A stretch of DNA of 59,279 bases from Burkholderia aenigmatica (GCF_902499175.1 NZ_CABVQC010000062.1:1-59279); one strand, 5' to 3'. Numbered from the stretch's first letter, positions 43,931 through 52,565 are shown. Numbers and translations: made by a program. The notes: generated from the sequence alone by a model not told the origin.

Positions 43931-44695
43931 TCAGCCGGCGCGATAGTAGTCTGCTTCGCCGACGATCGTGTTCACGAGCCGGCCAATCCCTTCGATCTCG
44001 GTGACGACCTCGTCGCCCGGCTTCGTATCCGCCAGCCCCTCGGGCGTGCCGGTCAGGATCAGGTCGCCCGGCGAGAGCGTCATGAAGCCGCTGATGTGCT
44101 CGATCAGCGCCGGCACGTCGAAGATCATGTCGCGCGTGCTGCCGCGCTGCGTCTCCTGGCCGTTCACCGTCGTGCGCAGCGTCAGGTCGCCCGCGTCGCC
44201 GATCTCGTCGCGGCTGACGAACCACGGCCCGAGCGGCGTGCAGGTGTCGCGGTTCTTCACGCGCAGGTTCGGGCGGTAGTAGTTCTCGAGATAGTCGCGG
44301 ATCGCGTAGTCGTTCGCGACCGTGTAACCGGCTACATAGTCAATCGCCTGCGCACGGCTCACGTTGCGCGCCGGACGGCCGATCACGACGGCCAGCTCGC
44401 ACTCGTAATGCATGTGGGTCGCATCCGCCGGGCGCACAGTGCGCGACCGGTGGCCGATGAACGTGTTCGGCCCCTTCAGGAAGATCAGCGGTTCGCTCGG
44501 CGCCTTGAACGCGAGTTCCTTCGCGTGGTCGGCGTAGTTCAGGCCGAGCGCGAACGTCGTGCGCGGCGCGACGGGCGGCAGCCATGCCACCCCATCCTCG
44601 GCCACCACGCGCCCCGTATCGAGGCGGATCGTGCCGTCGCCGGCCGGTTCGGCCGCATGCAGTGCGCCGTTGTAGATCACGCGCGCCGTCTTCAT
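43931..44695 (-). CDS. hpaG2: Homoprotocatechuate degradation decarboxylase/isomerase subunit, HpaG2
   Basis: FAH-fold protein of 254 aa, the C-terminal half of the bifunctional decarboxylase/isomerase. It converts 5-oxopent-3-ene-1,2,5-tricarboxylate to 2-oxohept-3-ene-1,7-dioate. Motifs: FALGLNYADHAKE, HYECELAVVIG with the metal-binding acidic residues, VKNRDTCTPLGPW, ILTGTPEGLAD. In many enterics the two halves form one about 430-aa HpaG. Here they are two genes overlapping by four bases (ATGA). The start at 44695 is inside the hpaG1 stop. Confidence 0.93.
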   Translation of the reverse strand: MKTARVIYNGALHAAEPAGDGTIRLDTGRVVAEDGVAWLPPVAPRTTFALGLNYADHAKELAFKAPSEPLIFLKGPNTFIGHRSRTVRPADATHMHYECELAVVIGRPARNVSRAQAIDYVAGYTVANDYAIRDYLENYYRPNLRVKNRDTCTPLGPWFVSRDEIGDAGDLTLRTTVNGQETQRGSTRDMIFDVPALIEHISGFMTLSPGDLILTGTPEGLADTKPGDEVVTEIEGIGRLVNTIVGEADYYRAG

Positions 44696-45381
44696 CGTGC
44701 TTCCTCCGCAATCAGCGTATGCCGCAACGTGCCGATGCCGGCGGCCGAAATCTCGATCGTGCTGCCCGCACGGGCGCGCGGTGCGCCGCCCGCGACGCCG
44801 AGCAACAGCACGTCGCCCGCGTCGAACGACATGAACGCCGTCACGTCGGCGATCAGTTCGCACACGGGGCGAATCAGCGTGGCAGTCGAGGCAGACACGG
44901 CCACCGCGCCGTCGATCCGCACGGTCAGGCCGATCGCGTCGACATCGCCCAGCGCGGCGGCCGGCACGATGGCCGGGCCCAGCGGGCAGAAGCCATCGCG
45001 GCACTTGAAGCGCACGGCCGGACGGTAGTAATCGGGATGCGGCACCGACACGTCGCTCGCGAGCGTGAAGCCGTGCACGTAGTCGAGCGCCCGTTCGGCC
45101 GGCACGCGGGACGCGCGGCGCGAAAACACCACGGCCACCGACGCGCCGATCTCCAGCGCGTCGACGCCGGCCGGCACGACGACGGCCGCGCCGTCGGCCG
45201 CATGCGTATTGGCGGGCTTGATGTACAGGATCGGCGCCTGCGGCGGGCGGCCGTAAGGCGGCGCGTTCACGGCATCGCCGAGCGCGTCGAGCGCCGCGCG
45301 CTCGTTGAGCAGCGCACCGTAGACGGTACCGATGGCGACCGGCAACGGCGGCGCCGCGGCGGTCGTGCAAGACAGCTCCAT
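44692..45381 (-). CDS. hpaG1: Homoprotocatechuate degradation decarboxylase/isomerase subunit, HpaG1
   Basis: N-terminal-half FAH-fold protein of 229 aa and first gene of the operon. It shows ILYIKPANTHAADG, the acidic ALEIGASVAVVFSR, KCRDGFCPLGPAIVP and VLLLGVAGGAPRARAG. It forms a functional unit with HpaG2, to which it is translationally coupled. It is divergent from hpaR with a 152-base operator spacer. Confidence 0.92.
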   Translation of the reverse strand: MELSCTTAAAPPLPVAIGTVYGALLNERAALDALGDAVNAPPYGRPPQAPILYIKPANTHAADGAAVVVPAGVDALEIGASVAVVFSRRASRVPAERALDYVHGFTLASDVSVPHPDYYRPAVRFKCRDGFCPLGPAIVPAAALGDVDAIGLTVRIDGAVAVSASTATLIRPVCELIADVTAFMSFDAGDVLLLGVAGGAPRARAGSTIEISAAGIGTLRHTLIAEEAR

Positions 45382-45533
45382 GCGTCATTCCCCTGCCGCG
45401 CGTCGCGGCGCATCGTCAATAGTTAACATCTTAAGTAAACAATCGGGCGCTGGCAACCTCGATTACCCTGATATGCGAAATTCACTACCGGCGGCTGTTA
45501 AGATTGATGCGTCCCCGTCCACTGCTCACCCCG
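45382..45533. promoter_or_regulatory. hpaG1/hpaR divergent promoter with candidate HpaR sites
   Basis: A+T-rich element at 45418-45441 (containing GTTAAC and CTTAAG) lies next to the hpaG1 start. A second element with the same TTAAGAT core in opposite orientation is at 45498-45504, close to the hpaR start. Two MarR-type operator sites, one per promoter, are the known arrangement for HpaR in E. coli; equating them is inference. Confidence 0.5.
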
Positions 45534-45974
45534 ATGAACCGTACGCTCGACCATCGCAACCTGGCCATGCTGCTGCTCGAGGCCCGCGAAACGCTGATGG
45601 GTCTGTTTCGCCCCATTCTCAAGGAATTCGCGCTGACCGAACAGCAATGGCGGATCATCCGCGTGCTCGACGGCGAACCGGCGCATGCGCTCGAAGCGGG
45701 ACAGATCGCGCGACGCTGCTGCATCCTCAGCCCGAGCCTCACGGGCGTGCTGGAACGGATGGAGCGCGACGGCCTGATCACGCGCACGCGCGCACAGGAA
45801 GATCAGCGCCGGCTGCTGGTCAGCCTGACGCCGCAAAGCAGGAAACTGGTCACGGAAATCGGTCCGCGGATCGACGAGCAGTATCGGCAGCTCGAGTCGC
45901 GGTTCGGCCAGGACGGCCTCGAAGACATCTATCGCGCGCTCGACCGGCTCATCGAGCTCGGCGGCAACACGTGA
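45534..45974 (+). CDS. hpaR: Homoprotocatechuate operon repressor, MarR family
   Basis: MarR-type repressor of 146 aa with ALTEQQWRIIRVLDGEP, recognition helix CCILSPSLTGVLERMERDGLI (core SPSLTGVLERMERDGLI) and wing TRAQEDQRRLLVSLT. These sequences are characteristic of HpaR, which releases DNA on binding pathway aromatics. ATG 45534 starts like the family (RTLDHRNLAMLLLEARE). ATG 45507 is in frame and has no better ribosome site. It is divergent from the operon it should control. Confidence 0.92.
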   Translation: MNRTLDHRNLAMLLLEARETLMGLFRPILKEFALTEQQWRIIRVLDGEPAHALEAGQIARRCCILSPSLTGVLERMERDGLITRTRAQEDQRRLLVSLTPQSRKLVTEIGPRIDEQYRQLESRFGQDGLEDIYRALDRLIELGGNT

Positions 45975-45977
45975 CGA

Positions 45978-46014
45978 CGGCCCCCGTTCCCGCCAGCGGC
46001 GGAAACGGGGGCCG
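45978..46014. terminator. Long hairpin between convergent genes
   Basis: An 11-bp stem CGGCCCCCGTT/AACGGGGGCCG continues after one mismatch into CCGCC/GGCGG with an AGC loop. It separates convergent hpaR and the SDR gene and can serve both. Confidence 0.75.
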
Positions 46015-46029
46015 GTGCAGCGCGGGCGA

Positions 46030-47241
46030 TCAGTGCACCGCGCCGCGCATCAGCTCGGTCACGGCCACGCCGCGCGACGTGCGCATGCACTCCTCGACGT
46101 AGTCGATGAACGGCAACGGCTCGAAATCGATTTCGTCGCGCACGCGGCGGTTGTCGAACACGCGATCGACCGTCGCGAATTCCCCGCAACGCTGCAGTGC
46201 CCGGCCGATCACGCGCTCGAGGGCCGGATCGGTCCGCCCGAGCACATCGCGCACCACGAGCGGCAACTCGGCCGGCGCGCACGCCGCGTAGCGCGGCGCG
46301 CCGGTCATCCCCGCCGCCTCGTCCATCGCACGCACGATCTGCGCGACCTGCGGCGCCTCGTCGCCGGCCGACACGTGATACAGGTCGTGTGCGAGCGTCG
46401 GCTTGACGGCCAGCAGCATCGTCGCGCGCGCCACGTCGTCCACCGACACGATATCGATACGCGTCATCGGCCGCGCGGTGAAGCGGCGCGCGGCATGCGC
46501 CAGGCGGAACATCCAGAACGAATTTGGCGCGGGTCGCGTACCGAGCACCGTGTGGCCGACCACATGCGACGGCCGCACCACGACGAGCGGCAGCCCGAGC
46601 GCGCGCAGGCGCTGCTCGGTCTGCGCCTTCGCGTGCAGGTAGTCCGCCGCGAGCACCGCGCCCGGCAAGCCGTCCTCGTCGCGCGCGACGTCGTTCGCCG
46701 CGTCGCCCGCCGTCTCTTCCTGCACGATCCCGCCGCGGCCCGCATGCGCGTAGGCGGTGCCGACATACACGAAGCGCTGCAGGCGCGGCGCCCGTGCGAA
46801 GCGTTCGGCGAAGCGCACCGCATCGGCGATGTCGGCCCGCAGGTGCGCGCCGTCGGCCGGCGACGCATGGCCCGCGCAGTGAATCACGTGCGTCGCGGCG
46901 GCGAGGCGTGACGCGTCGGCGCCCTGCCAGACGTCGCCGAGCGCACCGGCAATCACGTTCGCATCGGTCAGGCGCGACGCCCAGTACGGCGCCAGCCCCG
47001 CTCGCAGCGCCGCCTCGCGCAGCCGCGCGACGGCGTGGCCGCGATCCTGCGCACGCACGACGCAGACGACGCGGTCGAGCAGCCCCGCATTGACGAGCGC
47101 CGTCAGTACGGTACTGCCGATGAAGCCGGTTGCGCCGGTCAACACCAGCCGCCCGACGTTCGCCGCCGCGACCGGTGCGCTGGCCGGCGACACGAGGCTC
47201 GTCCGCCAGTTGAGCGACAACGCGGTTTTCCAGATCAGCAC
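46030..47241 (-). CDS. Extended SDR / thioester-reductase-like NAD(P) oxidoreductase
   Basis: Rossmann-fold protein of 403 aa with VLTGATGFIGSTVLTAL near residue 33, HVIHCAGHAS, YVGTAYAHAGR, the catalytic Tyr-x3-Lys in DYLHAKAQ, and RPSHVVGHTVLG. It belongs to the extended SDR group that includes male-sterility/NAD_binding_4 reductases. GTG 47241 is chosen because AAGGAG lies six bases upstream; an in-frame ATG at 47301 lacks this. It is transcribed alone, convergent with hpaR, and the substrate is unknown. Confidence 0.84.
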   Translation of the reverse strand: MLIWKTALSLNWRTSLVSPASAPVAAANVGRLVLTGATGFIGSTVLTALVNAGLLDRVVCVVRAQDRGHAVARLREAALRAGLAPYWASRLTDANVIAGALGDVWQGADASRLAAATHVIHCAGHASPADGAHLRADIADAVRFAERFARAPRLQRFVYVGTAYAHAGRGGIVQEETAGDAANDVARDEDGLPGAVLAADYLHAKAQTEQRLRALGLPLVVVRPSHVVGHTVLGTRPAPNSFWMFRLAHAARRFTARPMTRIDIVSVDDVARATMLLAVKPTLAHDLYHVSAGDEAPQVAQIVRAMDEAAGMTGAPRYAACAPAELPLVVRDVLGRTDPALERVIGRALQRCGEFATVDRVFDNRRVRDEIDFEPLPFIDYVEECMRTSRGVAVTELMRGAVH

Positions 47242-47892
47242 GATAGTCTCCTTCGAAGAGTCGGCCGGGCGGCGCGACGCCCGCGGTTGCGGGCTGCGCA
47301 CGGCTCACCGGCCGGGCCGGGGCCTGACGCGCGCCCCGGCAGTCCCGATCGGGCGTGCGGCCCGCGATCGCGTCGATCGCGTCTCTGGCACGAGGCGGCG
47401 GCAGCCGCCGAGGACGGGCGTCCGCGGCACTGGATCGGGAAGATCCCAGTGTGGGGCCCGACCGCAGGCAAGTCTGTCCCGAAAGTTTCGTGAAAGTGTG
47501 CCGATTTGTACGCGATTGTCGGAGTCTGTCGTCCCGGCCGCGCCGTCAAAACGCCGCAACATCCGATCGGGCCGCCTTCCGACGGTGCGGTGCCGCCTCG
47601 GTCAGCCCGGTTTCCGCGGCCGGCCGCACGCGACAGATCGACGCGCCTCGCGGCCAAGTCATCCCATGTCTCGATGATCGCCCCGGCCCCCATCGGGGCC
47701 GCGATCGCCGGTGCGCGCGTGTTTGCGCGCGCCACCGTAATAACCGTGAATCGTCAGACGTCGTTCCATCTGAAACCGCAATGAACTCAATACGGATTTA
47801 TTGCGGTTTATCACTTGCGTTTCACACCAGCCTATCTAGACTGTTCAAGTCAAAACGGTCGAATGTGTCAATTTTTTTAGGAGACGATCACA
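47242..47892. other. 650-base non-coding region with inverted repeat
   Basis: No reading frame here has a ribosome site or protein-like composition. From about 47730 the sequence becomes A+T-rich. It contains a perfect 10-bp inverted repeat, AAACCGCAAT at 47773-47782 and ATTGCGGTTT at 47800-47809, 84 bases before the next gene. This is the likely control region of that gene. Confidence 0.5.
47773..47809. promoter_or_regulatory. Perfect inverted repeat upstream of the 114-aa gene
   Basis: AAACCGCAAT-N17-ATTGCGGTTT. The 27-base centre-to-centre spacing is compatible with a dimeric regulator on one face of the helix, or with an RNA hairpin. No T tract or regulator gene is attached to it. Confidence 0.55.
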
Positions 47893-48237
47893 ATGCGCCT
47901 CACCATTCGGATTAATGGCAGCGAATCGGCAACCCGGCATTCCTTCGCGGTACTGTGGGTCGATACCGACGAGGGGCTGTGGTCGCGCGAGGCACATCAG
48001 GGCATGGATCTTCCGACCTGGGGCAAGGTTCGCGATGTCGAGGGCGCGATGGCGCTCTGCGCGGCCGACGGCGGGAATGCCGTGTGCCAGCTGAAGGGAC
48101 TGTCGTTCGATGCAACGCAGCGCGAACAGGGTCCCGCCGTACTCGCCGGCGATCACCCCGGCGCGTGGCGGCTGCAGGCCGTCGATCGTTGCACCAGCGA
48201 GCCGGAATACCATGAATTCATTTCCGTCGCCAGATAG
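47893..48237 (+). CDS. Unrecognised small protein (114 aa)
   Basis: A 114-aa soluble protein opening RLTIRINGSESATRHSFAVL, with two Trp-containing segments and three Cys. There is no signal peptide or membrane helix. AGGAG at 47879-47883 precedes ATG 47893 and a rho-independent terminator follows, so it is a complete single-gene transcript. The A+T-rich leader and terminator differ from the neighbourhood, while codon use within the gene is near normal. I do not recognise a family. Confidence 0.7.
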   Translation: MRLTIRINGSESATRHSFAVLWVDTDEGLWSREAHQGMDLPTWGKVRDVEGAMALCAADGGNAVCQLKGLSFDATQREQGPAVLAGDHPGAWRLQAVDRCTSEPEYHEFISVAR

Positions 48238-48318
48238 AAATTATCGATGTAATTCGTCTGCGGTTTTCGGGTTTATTCCGGTTTCAACGATATTCATTTC
48301 GATATTCAGCATTAACGG

Positions 48319-48345
48319 CGCCCCATATCGGGGCGTTTTCATTTT
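48319..48345 (+). terminator. Rho-independent terminator of the 114-aa gene
   Basis: Stem CGCCCC/GGGGCG with loop ATATC, followed by TTTTCATTTT. It lies 82 bases after the stop codon. Confidence 0.85.
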
Positions 48346-48656
48346 CCGGTTCAAATAAATAACCGCGATCCGGGCAATTGATCGCACACCGGGGACGGCC
48401 GGCATCGGCTATCCCCGAAATCGCACGCCCGGATCGACACGCAGCGAATCGCCCGCCTTGCATCGCCGGCTGCGTCGTGTCGGTGCAGTGCCGTATCCCC
48501 CGCCTTTCCTCCCCGATTCCGCTCTTTGCCGGCGCACCGACACTCGCTTTTCCTCGGGGCCGGAACACACTTTCCCCACACGGTGTTTACTCATTTATTA
48601 CAATCGCATTATTCAGACTGACTAGCCGCCCTTCGGCGGCCCGACCCGGCCATTGC
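48346..48656. promoter_or_regulatory. Leader of the FtsI-type gene
   Basis: About 310 bases with no gene. TACAAT at 48599-48604 in an A+T-rich patch is a possible -10 element. The hairpin GCCGCC-CTTC-GGCGGC at 48625-48640 would lie in the 5' leader shortly before the start. Confidence 0.4.
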
Positions 48657-50552
48657 ATGAGCGTGAAAAAGAAGACCCACCCCGCCGATCCGTACGCGGC
48701 CGCGACCAAGAACCCCATGCTCGCGTCGCGCCTGCCGATGTGGCGCTCGAAGCTGATCGTGATCATCGTGTTCCTCGCGTTCGCCGCGCTGATCGGCCGC
48801 GCCTTCTGGGTGCAAGTCGCGAACAAGGAGTTCTACGTCGGCCAGGGCCAGAAGCGCTACCAGCGCACGATCGAACTCGACGCGACGCGCGGCAGCATCG
48901 TCGACCGCAATGGCGCGATGCTCGCCGTCAGCCTGTCGACCTATGAAATCTGGGCGAACCCGAAGCAGGTTGCCGACACCGACTACCCGCAGATCTCGAA
49001 GCTGCTCGACATGCCGCTCGTCGAGGTCAAGCGGCGCCTCGGCAACGACAAGACCTTCGTGCTGCTCAAGCGGCAGGTCGACGCGGACACCGCGGGCAAG
49101 CTCGACAAGCTCGCGATCGACGGCATCACGCAGATCGCCGATTCGAAGCGCTTCTACCCGGAAGGCGAATCGGCCGCGCACGTGGTCGGCTTCACCAACA
49201 TCGAGGACAAGGGCCAGGAAGGCGTCGAGCTCGCGGCGAATGCACGCCTGGTGGGCACCTCCGGGCAGCGCGAGGTGATTCGCGACCGGCTCGGCCGCAT
49301 CGTGTCGGACACGCGCCCGCTCGTCCCTGCGCAGCACGGCGCGACGATCGAACTGACGATCGACCGCCGCATCCAGCAGCTCGCGTTCAGCCAGCTCAAG
49401 GCGGCCGTGGTCGAGAACAACGCGATGGCCGGCAGCGTCGTGGTGCTCGACGCGCAGAACGGCGAGATCCTCGCGCTCGCGAACTACCCGACCTTCGACC
49501 CGAACGACCGCGCGCGCCTCACCGGCCAGCAGTTGCGCAACCGCGCGGTGATCGACACGTTCGAACCGGGCTCGACGATCAAGCCGCTCGTCGTCGCGCT
49601 GTCGATCGACGAGCGCAAGGTCACGCCGAACACGATCATCAACACGTCGCCGGGCACCTACAAGATCGGCCCGGCCGTGATCCACGACACGTCGAACCAC
49701 GGCTCGCTGACGGTCTCGCAGGCGCTGCAGAAGTCGAGTAACGTCGCGCTCGCGAAGCTCGCGCTGAACCTGCCCGCCGAAACGATCTGGAACAAATACC
49801 AGGAATACGGGATCGGCCGCGCGCCGGAACTGACGTTCCCGGGCGTCGCGTCGGGCCGGCTGCGCGGCTACAAGCGCTGGCGGCCGATCGAACAGGCGAC
49901 GATGGCGTACGGCTACGGCCTGTCGATGTCGCTGCTGCAGATCGCGCAAACCTACACGGCCTATGCGGGCGACGGCACGCTGCACCCCGTGTCGCTGCTG
50001 AAGAACGGCACCGACCAGCAGACGATCGACGCGCATCGCGGCCACCGCGTGACGTCGGCGCAAACGGCCGCGTCGATCCGCTCGATGCTCGAGATGGCAG
50101 TCGGCGAAGGCGGCACGGGGCGCCGCGCGCGCGTCGACGGCTACCGGATCGGCGGCAAGACGGGTACCGCGCGCAAGCAGGTCGGCGCGACCTATGCGAA
50201 GGGCAAGTACCGCGCGCTGTTCGCGGGGATGGCGCCGATGAGCAACCCGCGCCTGATCGTCGCGGTGATGATCGACGAGCCGCGCGGCAAGGGCTACTAC
50301 GGCGGTACGGTGGCCGGCCCGGTGTTCGCGTCGGTCACGAGCGGCTCGCTGCAGTTGCTCGGCGTGCCGCCCGACGCGCCGGTCGAGCCCGAAAGGACGC
50401 CGCCGGCGAAGGCTGTTGCGCCGCAGAAGACGGTGGCGGCGCCGAAAGCGGCTGTACCAGCCAGGACGGCTGCGGCGCCGAAAACTGCCTCGCCGCTGAA
50501 GACGGCCGCGCCGTCGAGAGCGCCGGCGCAGGCAAACACGGCGGCGGGATGA
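48657..50552 (+). CDS. FtsI/PBP3-type class B penicillin-binding protein
   Basis: Peptidoglycan transpeptidase of 631 aa. One N-terminal membrane helix (about 32-50) anchors it in the inner membrane. A dimerisation/pedestal domain follows (RGSIVDRNGAMLAVS near 78-92), then the penicillin-binding domain: S306-x2-K309 in PGSTIKP, S360-S-N362 and K501-T-G. The tail of about 60 residues is Ala/Pro/Lys-rich and low complexity. No dcw cluster genes (mraZ, mraW, murE) surround it, so it is probably a second, stand-alone FtsI paralogue. The ribosome site before ATG 48657 is weak. Confidence 0.92.
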   Translation: MSVKKKTHPADPYAAATKNPMLASRLPMWRSKLIVIIVFLAFAALIGRAFWVQVANKEFYVGQGQKRYQRTIELDATRGSIVDRNGAMLAVSLSTYEIWANPKQVADTDYPQISKLLDMPLVEVKRRLGNDKTFVLLKRQVDADTAGKLDKLAIDGITQIADSKRFYPEGESAAHVVGFTNIEDKGQEGVELAANARLVGTSGQREVIRDRLGRIVSDTRPLVPAQHGATIELTIDRRIQQLAFSQLKAAVVENNAMAGSVVVLDAQNGEILALANYPTFDPNDRARLTGQQLRNRAVIDTFEPGSTIKPLVVALSIDERKVTPNTIINTSPGTYKIGPAVIHDTSNHGSLTVSQALQKSSNVALAKLALNLPAETIWNKYQEYGIGRAPELTFPGVASGRLRGYKRWRPIEQATMAYGYGLSMSLLQIAQTYTAYAGDGTLHPVSLLKNGTDQQTIDAHRGHRVTSAQTAASIRSMLEMAVGEGGTGRRARVDGYRIGGKTGTARKQVGATYAKGKYRALFAGMAPMSNPRLIVAVMIDEPRGKGYYGGTVAGPVFASVTSGSLQLLGVPPDAPVEPERTPPAKAVAPQKTVAAPKAAVPARTAAAPKTASPLKTAAPSRAPAQANTAAG

Positions 50553-50658
50553 TCGATGCAGTTCGCGCGACGCGCCGGCCCCCGACGCTCGCGTGATGTC
50601 CCGACAGCCTCGTCGCCTCCACACACACCCCCGCCATCGGGCACCGTCCCACTTTCTA

Positions 50659-50686
50659 GGAACGCCGCGCATCATTTGAGCGTTCC
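50659..50686. promoter_or_regulatory. Inverted repeat upstream of araF-like gene
   Basis: GGAACGC-N14-GCGTTCC, ending 78 bases before the binding-protein start. This is a plausible operator for a sugar-responsive regulator, with no regulator gene nearby. Confidence 0.4.
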
Positions 50687-50764
50687 CGCTCCCTCCTCCT
50701 ACAATTTTTCCGCGCGTCGGGCAGCCCTGCCCGCGTGCGCGACTACAACAAAGGAGAGAGACGC

Positions 50765-51760
50765 ATGCGATTCCACTGGAAGACGCTCGCACTGGCCATT
50801 GCGAGCGCGGCACTGGTCGGCGGGGTACCCGCCCATGCCGCCGACCCCGCCGACGTAAAAATCGGCTTCCTCGTCAAACAGCCGGACGATCCGTGGTTCC
50901 AGGACGAATGGCGCTTCGCCGACCAGGCGGCGAAGGAAAAGCACTTCACGCTGATCAAGATCGCGACGCCGAGCGGCGAAAAGGTATCGACCGCGCTCGA
51001 CAGCCTCGCCGCGCAAAAGGCGCAGGGCGTGATCATCTGCGCACCCGACGTGAAGCTCGGCCCCGGCATCGCCGCGAAGGCCAGGCGCGCGGGGATCAAG
51101 CTGATGTCGGTCGACGATCAGCTCGTCGACGGCCACGGCGCGCCGCTCCCGGGCGTGCCGCACATGGGCATCTCCGCGTACAAGATCGGCCAGCAGGTCG
51201 GCCAGGCGATCGCGGACGAGACGAAGCGGCGCGGCTGGAACCCGGCTGAGGTCGGCATCATCCGGATCGCGTACGACCAGTTGCCGACCGCGAAAGAGCG
51301 CACGACCGGCGCGGTCGACGCGCTCAAGGCCGCCGGCTTTCCGGCCGCGAACGTGATCGACGCGCCCGAAATGACGGCCGACACCGAAGGCGCATTCAAC
51401 GCGGCGAACATCGCACTCACCAAGCATGCGAATTTCAAGCGCTGGGTCGCGTTCGGCTCGAACGACGACACGACGGTCGGCGCGGTGCGCGCCGCCGAGG
51501 GGCGCGGCATCGGCGCCGACGCGATGGTCGCGGTCGGCATCAACGGCAGCCAGGTCGCGCTCAACGAATTCGCGAAGCCGAAGCCGACGGGTTTCTACGG
51601 CTCGATCCTGCTGAATCCGCGCCAGCACGGCTACCAGACGAGCGTCAACATGGTCAACTGGATCACGAAGAACCAGGCGCCGCCGCCGCTCGTGCTGACG
51701 TCCGGCACGCTGATCACGCGCGACAACGAAAAACAGGCGCGCGCCGCGCTCGGTCTGTGA
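50765..51760 (+). CDS. araF: L-arabinose-type periplasmic binding protein
   Basis: Sugar-binding protein of 331 aa with a signal cleaved near residue 25 (AHAAD). Mature features VKIGFLVKQPDDPWFQDEWRFAD (opening KIGFLVKQPDDPWFQ) and KYVSVDDQ-like IKLMSVDDQLVDG match AraF. WVAFGSNDDTTVGAVRAAEG and VGINGS are also typical. AAAGGAGAGAG gives a strong ribosome site. The araG ATPase and araH permease normally following are absent: the next gene is an SDR and the one after is on the opposite strand. It must use a transporter encoded elsewhere. Confidence 0.85.
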   Translation: MRFHWKTLALAIASAALVGGVPAHAADPADVKIGFLVKQPDDPWFQDEWRFADQAAKEKHFTLIKIATPSGEKVSTALDSLAAQKAQGVIICAPDVKLGPGIAAKARRAGIKLMSVDDQLVDGHGAPLPGVPHMGISAYKIGQQVGQAIADETKRRGWNPAEVGIIRIAYDQLPTAKERTTGAVDALKAAGFPAANVIDAPEMTADTEGAFNAANIALTKHANFKRWVAFGSNDDTTVGAVRAAEGRGIGADAMVAVGINGSQVALNEFAKPKPTGFYGSILLNPRQHGYQTSVNMVNWITKNQAPPPLVLTSGTLITRDNEKQARAALGL

Positions 51761-51779
51761 GCCACCTCAAGGAGCCGAC

Positions 51780-52544
51780 ATGACACGCACCACCCTCGTG
51801 ACGGGCGCCGCCGGCGGCATCGGCCAGGCGCTGTGCCGCACCTTCCTCGCGGCCGGCGACCGCGTGCTCGCGCTCGATCGCGACCGCGCGGCGCTCAGCC
51901 GCTTCCTCGATACGCTCGGCGACGCGCGCGCGACACCGGTCGTCGACGACCTGACCGACGCCGAGCGGCTGCGTTCGATGCTCGAATCGCATCCGCAAGT
52001 CGACGTGCTCGTCGCGAACGCGGGCACGGCCGCATCGACCACGCTGCGCGACACGACGCCGGCCACCTGGCGCACGGATCTCGACGCGAACCTGACGGCC
52101 ACCTACGTGAGCGTCGAAGCCGTGCTGCCCGGCATGCGCGCGCGCGGGCGCGGCGCGATCGCGATCATCGGTTCGGTCAACGGTGTGCATGCGCTCGGGC
52201 ATCCGGCGTACAGCGCGGCGAAGGCCGGGCTGATCAGCTACACGAAATCGCTGGCGATCGAATACGGCCGCGACGGCGTGCGCGCGAACATCGTGCTGCC
52301 GGGCACCGTGAAGACGCCCGCATGGGAAGCGCGCGTGCAGCGCAACCCGCAGGTGTTCGAGCAATTGAGGAAGTGGTATCCGCTCGACGATTTCGCGACG
52401 CCCGACGACGTCGCGCAGGCCGCGCTGTTTCTGTGCTCGCCGGCCGCACGGATCATCACGGGCGTCGCGCTGCCCGTCGACGGCGGCCTGCTGGCCGGCA
52501 ATCGCGTGATGGCGCAGGAACTGACGCTGGAGACGTTCTACTGA
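51780..52544 (+). CDS. SDR-family dehydrogenase (sugar-type)
   Basis: Classical short-chain dehydrogenase of 254 aa with cofactor motif TGAAGGIG near residue 9, NAG in LVANAGTA, catalytic Tyr-x3-Lys in YSAAKAG, and a C-terminal VDGGLLAG. It follows the arabinose-type binding protein by 19 bases with AAGGAG before the start. It is therefore probably an aldose or sugar-acid dehydrogenase working on the bound sugar; the exact substrate is inference. Confidence 0.86.
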   Translation: MTRTTLVTGAAGGIGQALCRTFLAAGDRVLALDRDRAALSRFLDTLGDARATPVVDDLTDAERLRSMLESHPQVDVLVANAGTAASTTLRDTTPATWRTDLDANLTATYVSVEAVLPGMRARGRGAIAIIGSVNGVHALGHPAYSAAKAGLISYTKSLAIEYGRDGVRANIVLPGTVKTPAWEARVQRNPQVFEQLRKWYPLDDFATPDDVAQAALFLCSPAARIITGVALPVDGGLLAGNRVMAQELTLETFY

Positions 52545-52565
52545 TCGTGAAGCGAGACGCGGGGC

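Noticed and set aside
41671..44004. 777-codon plus-strand frame across the hpaD and hpaE region
   Set aside because: Antisense to two certain pathway genes; composition is Arg/Ala/His-rich and without any motif.
47242..47784. Several plus-strand frames of 60-190 codons upstream of the 114-aa gene
   Set aside because: Arg/Pro/Ser-rich with no ribosome site and no protein-like pattern; treated as non-coding.
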